A stretch of 14,605 nt of DNA from positions 1 to 14,605 of the forward strand of contig JAZQFJ010000037.1 in NCBI GenBank assembly GCA_045539475.1. The letters run 5' to 3'. Under the pieces are notes generated by a model. It saw nothing but the letters and a program-made list of their open reading frames with translations. It was not told where the DNA came from and searched no databases. Origin of the DNA: SIG480 sp045539475. GTDB taxonomy: Bacteria; Bacillota; Clostridia; Oscillospirales; JAAYXM01. Position numbers and translations under genes: made by a program. Shown one piece after another: positions 14,593 through 14,605 of this stretch (position 1 is its first letter; every line of letters starts with the position of its first letter).

Positions 14593-14605
14593 ACCATAAG
14601 CTTGT
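14593..14605 (-). other. Possible end of the upstream exon of the coupling-protein gene
   Basis: Thirteen bases read on the minus strand as T-S-L-W plus one base. Joined to 14121 they give TSLW-Y-FSKIVQGNTSN, continuing the coupling-protein frame without a stop. It is too short to prove anything alone and is listed only as the partner of the proposed splice site. Confidence 0.3.

Noticed and set aside
1..14605. CRISPR arrays, tRNA or rRNA genes, transposase genes
   Set aside because: I saw no regularly spaced repeats, no tRNA-like cloverleaf and no transposase motifs in the window.

Overview
The window looks like part of a conjugative element (plasmid or integrative element) from a low-GC Clostridia-type Firmicute. 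A gut Ruminococcus/Oscillospirales relative is my best guess. The grounds are strong AGGAG-type ribosome binding sites, TTGACA/TATAAT-like promoters, an A-rich coding style, a surface protein with a cohesin-like domain, and a coupling-protein fragment of the kind found in Firmicutes conjugative elements. Host and element type are inferences; no replication, integration or relaxase gene lies in the window.

Left part (1-2757, + strand): the end of an unidentified gene overlaps by ATGA a 367-residue coiled-coil protein, followed by a 132-residue unknown. A separate unit with its own promoter and terminator encodes a secreted, membrane-anchored, cohesin-like surface protein. Centre (2779-10206, + strand): a second promoter drives an accessory protein, a TelA-family protein and a 38-residue mini-protein, ending in a hairpin that lacks a good T-run. 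Next come a two-TM coiled-coil protein of XpaC-like layout, a 142-residue unknown, a 43-residue Asp/Tyr-rich mini-protein, two paralogous 'ILWSN' proteins, and a lipoprotein joining a substrate-binding-like region to a complete von Willebrand A (VWA) domain. Two or three small unknowns follow. TelA, a VWA protein and an XpaC-like protein recall the tellurite/stress-associated membrane modules known in Firmicutes, here apparently carried on a mobile element.

Right part (10265-14605): a short coiled-coil gene meets, at a bidirectional terminator, a leftward three-gene envelope operon (lipoprotein, two-TM protein, lipoprotein) that has a clear promoter and a leader hairpin beside its first ribosome binding site. 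Beyond it, on the minus strand with its own terminator, lies the C-terminal part of a VirD4/TraG-type coupling protein.

The most unusual feature is at the right edge. The coupling-protein frame closes with a TAA at 14125, and the next ~470 bases have no credible reading frame but many hairpins. Two helices need G-U pairs that exist only in minus-strand RNA, which is the sense of the gene. Candidate ends (GTGCG at 14592, AC at 14122) would join a plausible reading frame on removal. I read it as a probable self-splicing intron or other large structured RNA inside the coupling-protein gene, but I could not find a group II domain V or a secure group I core, so its class is open.
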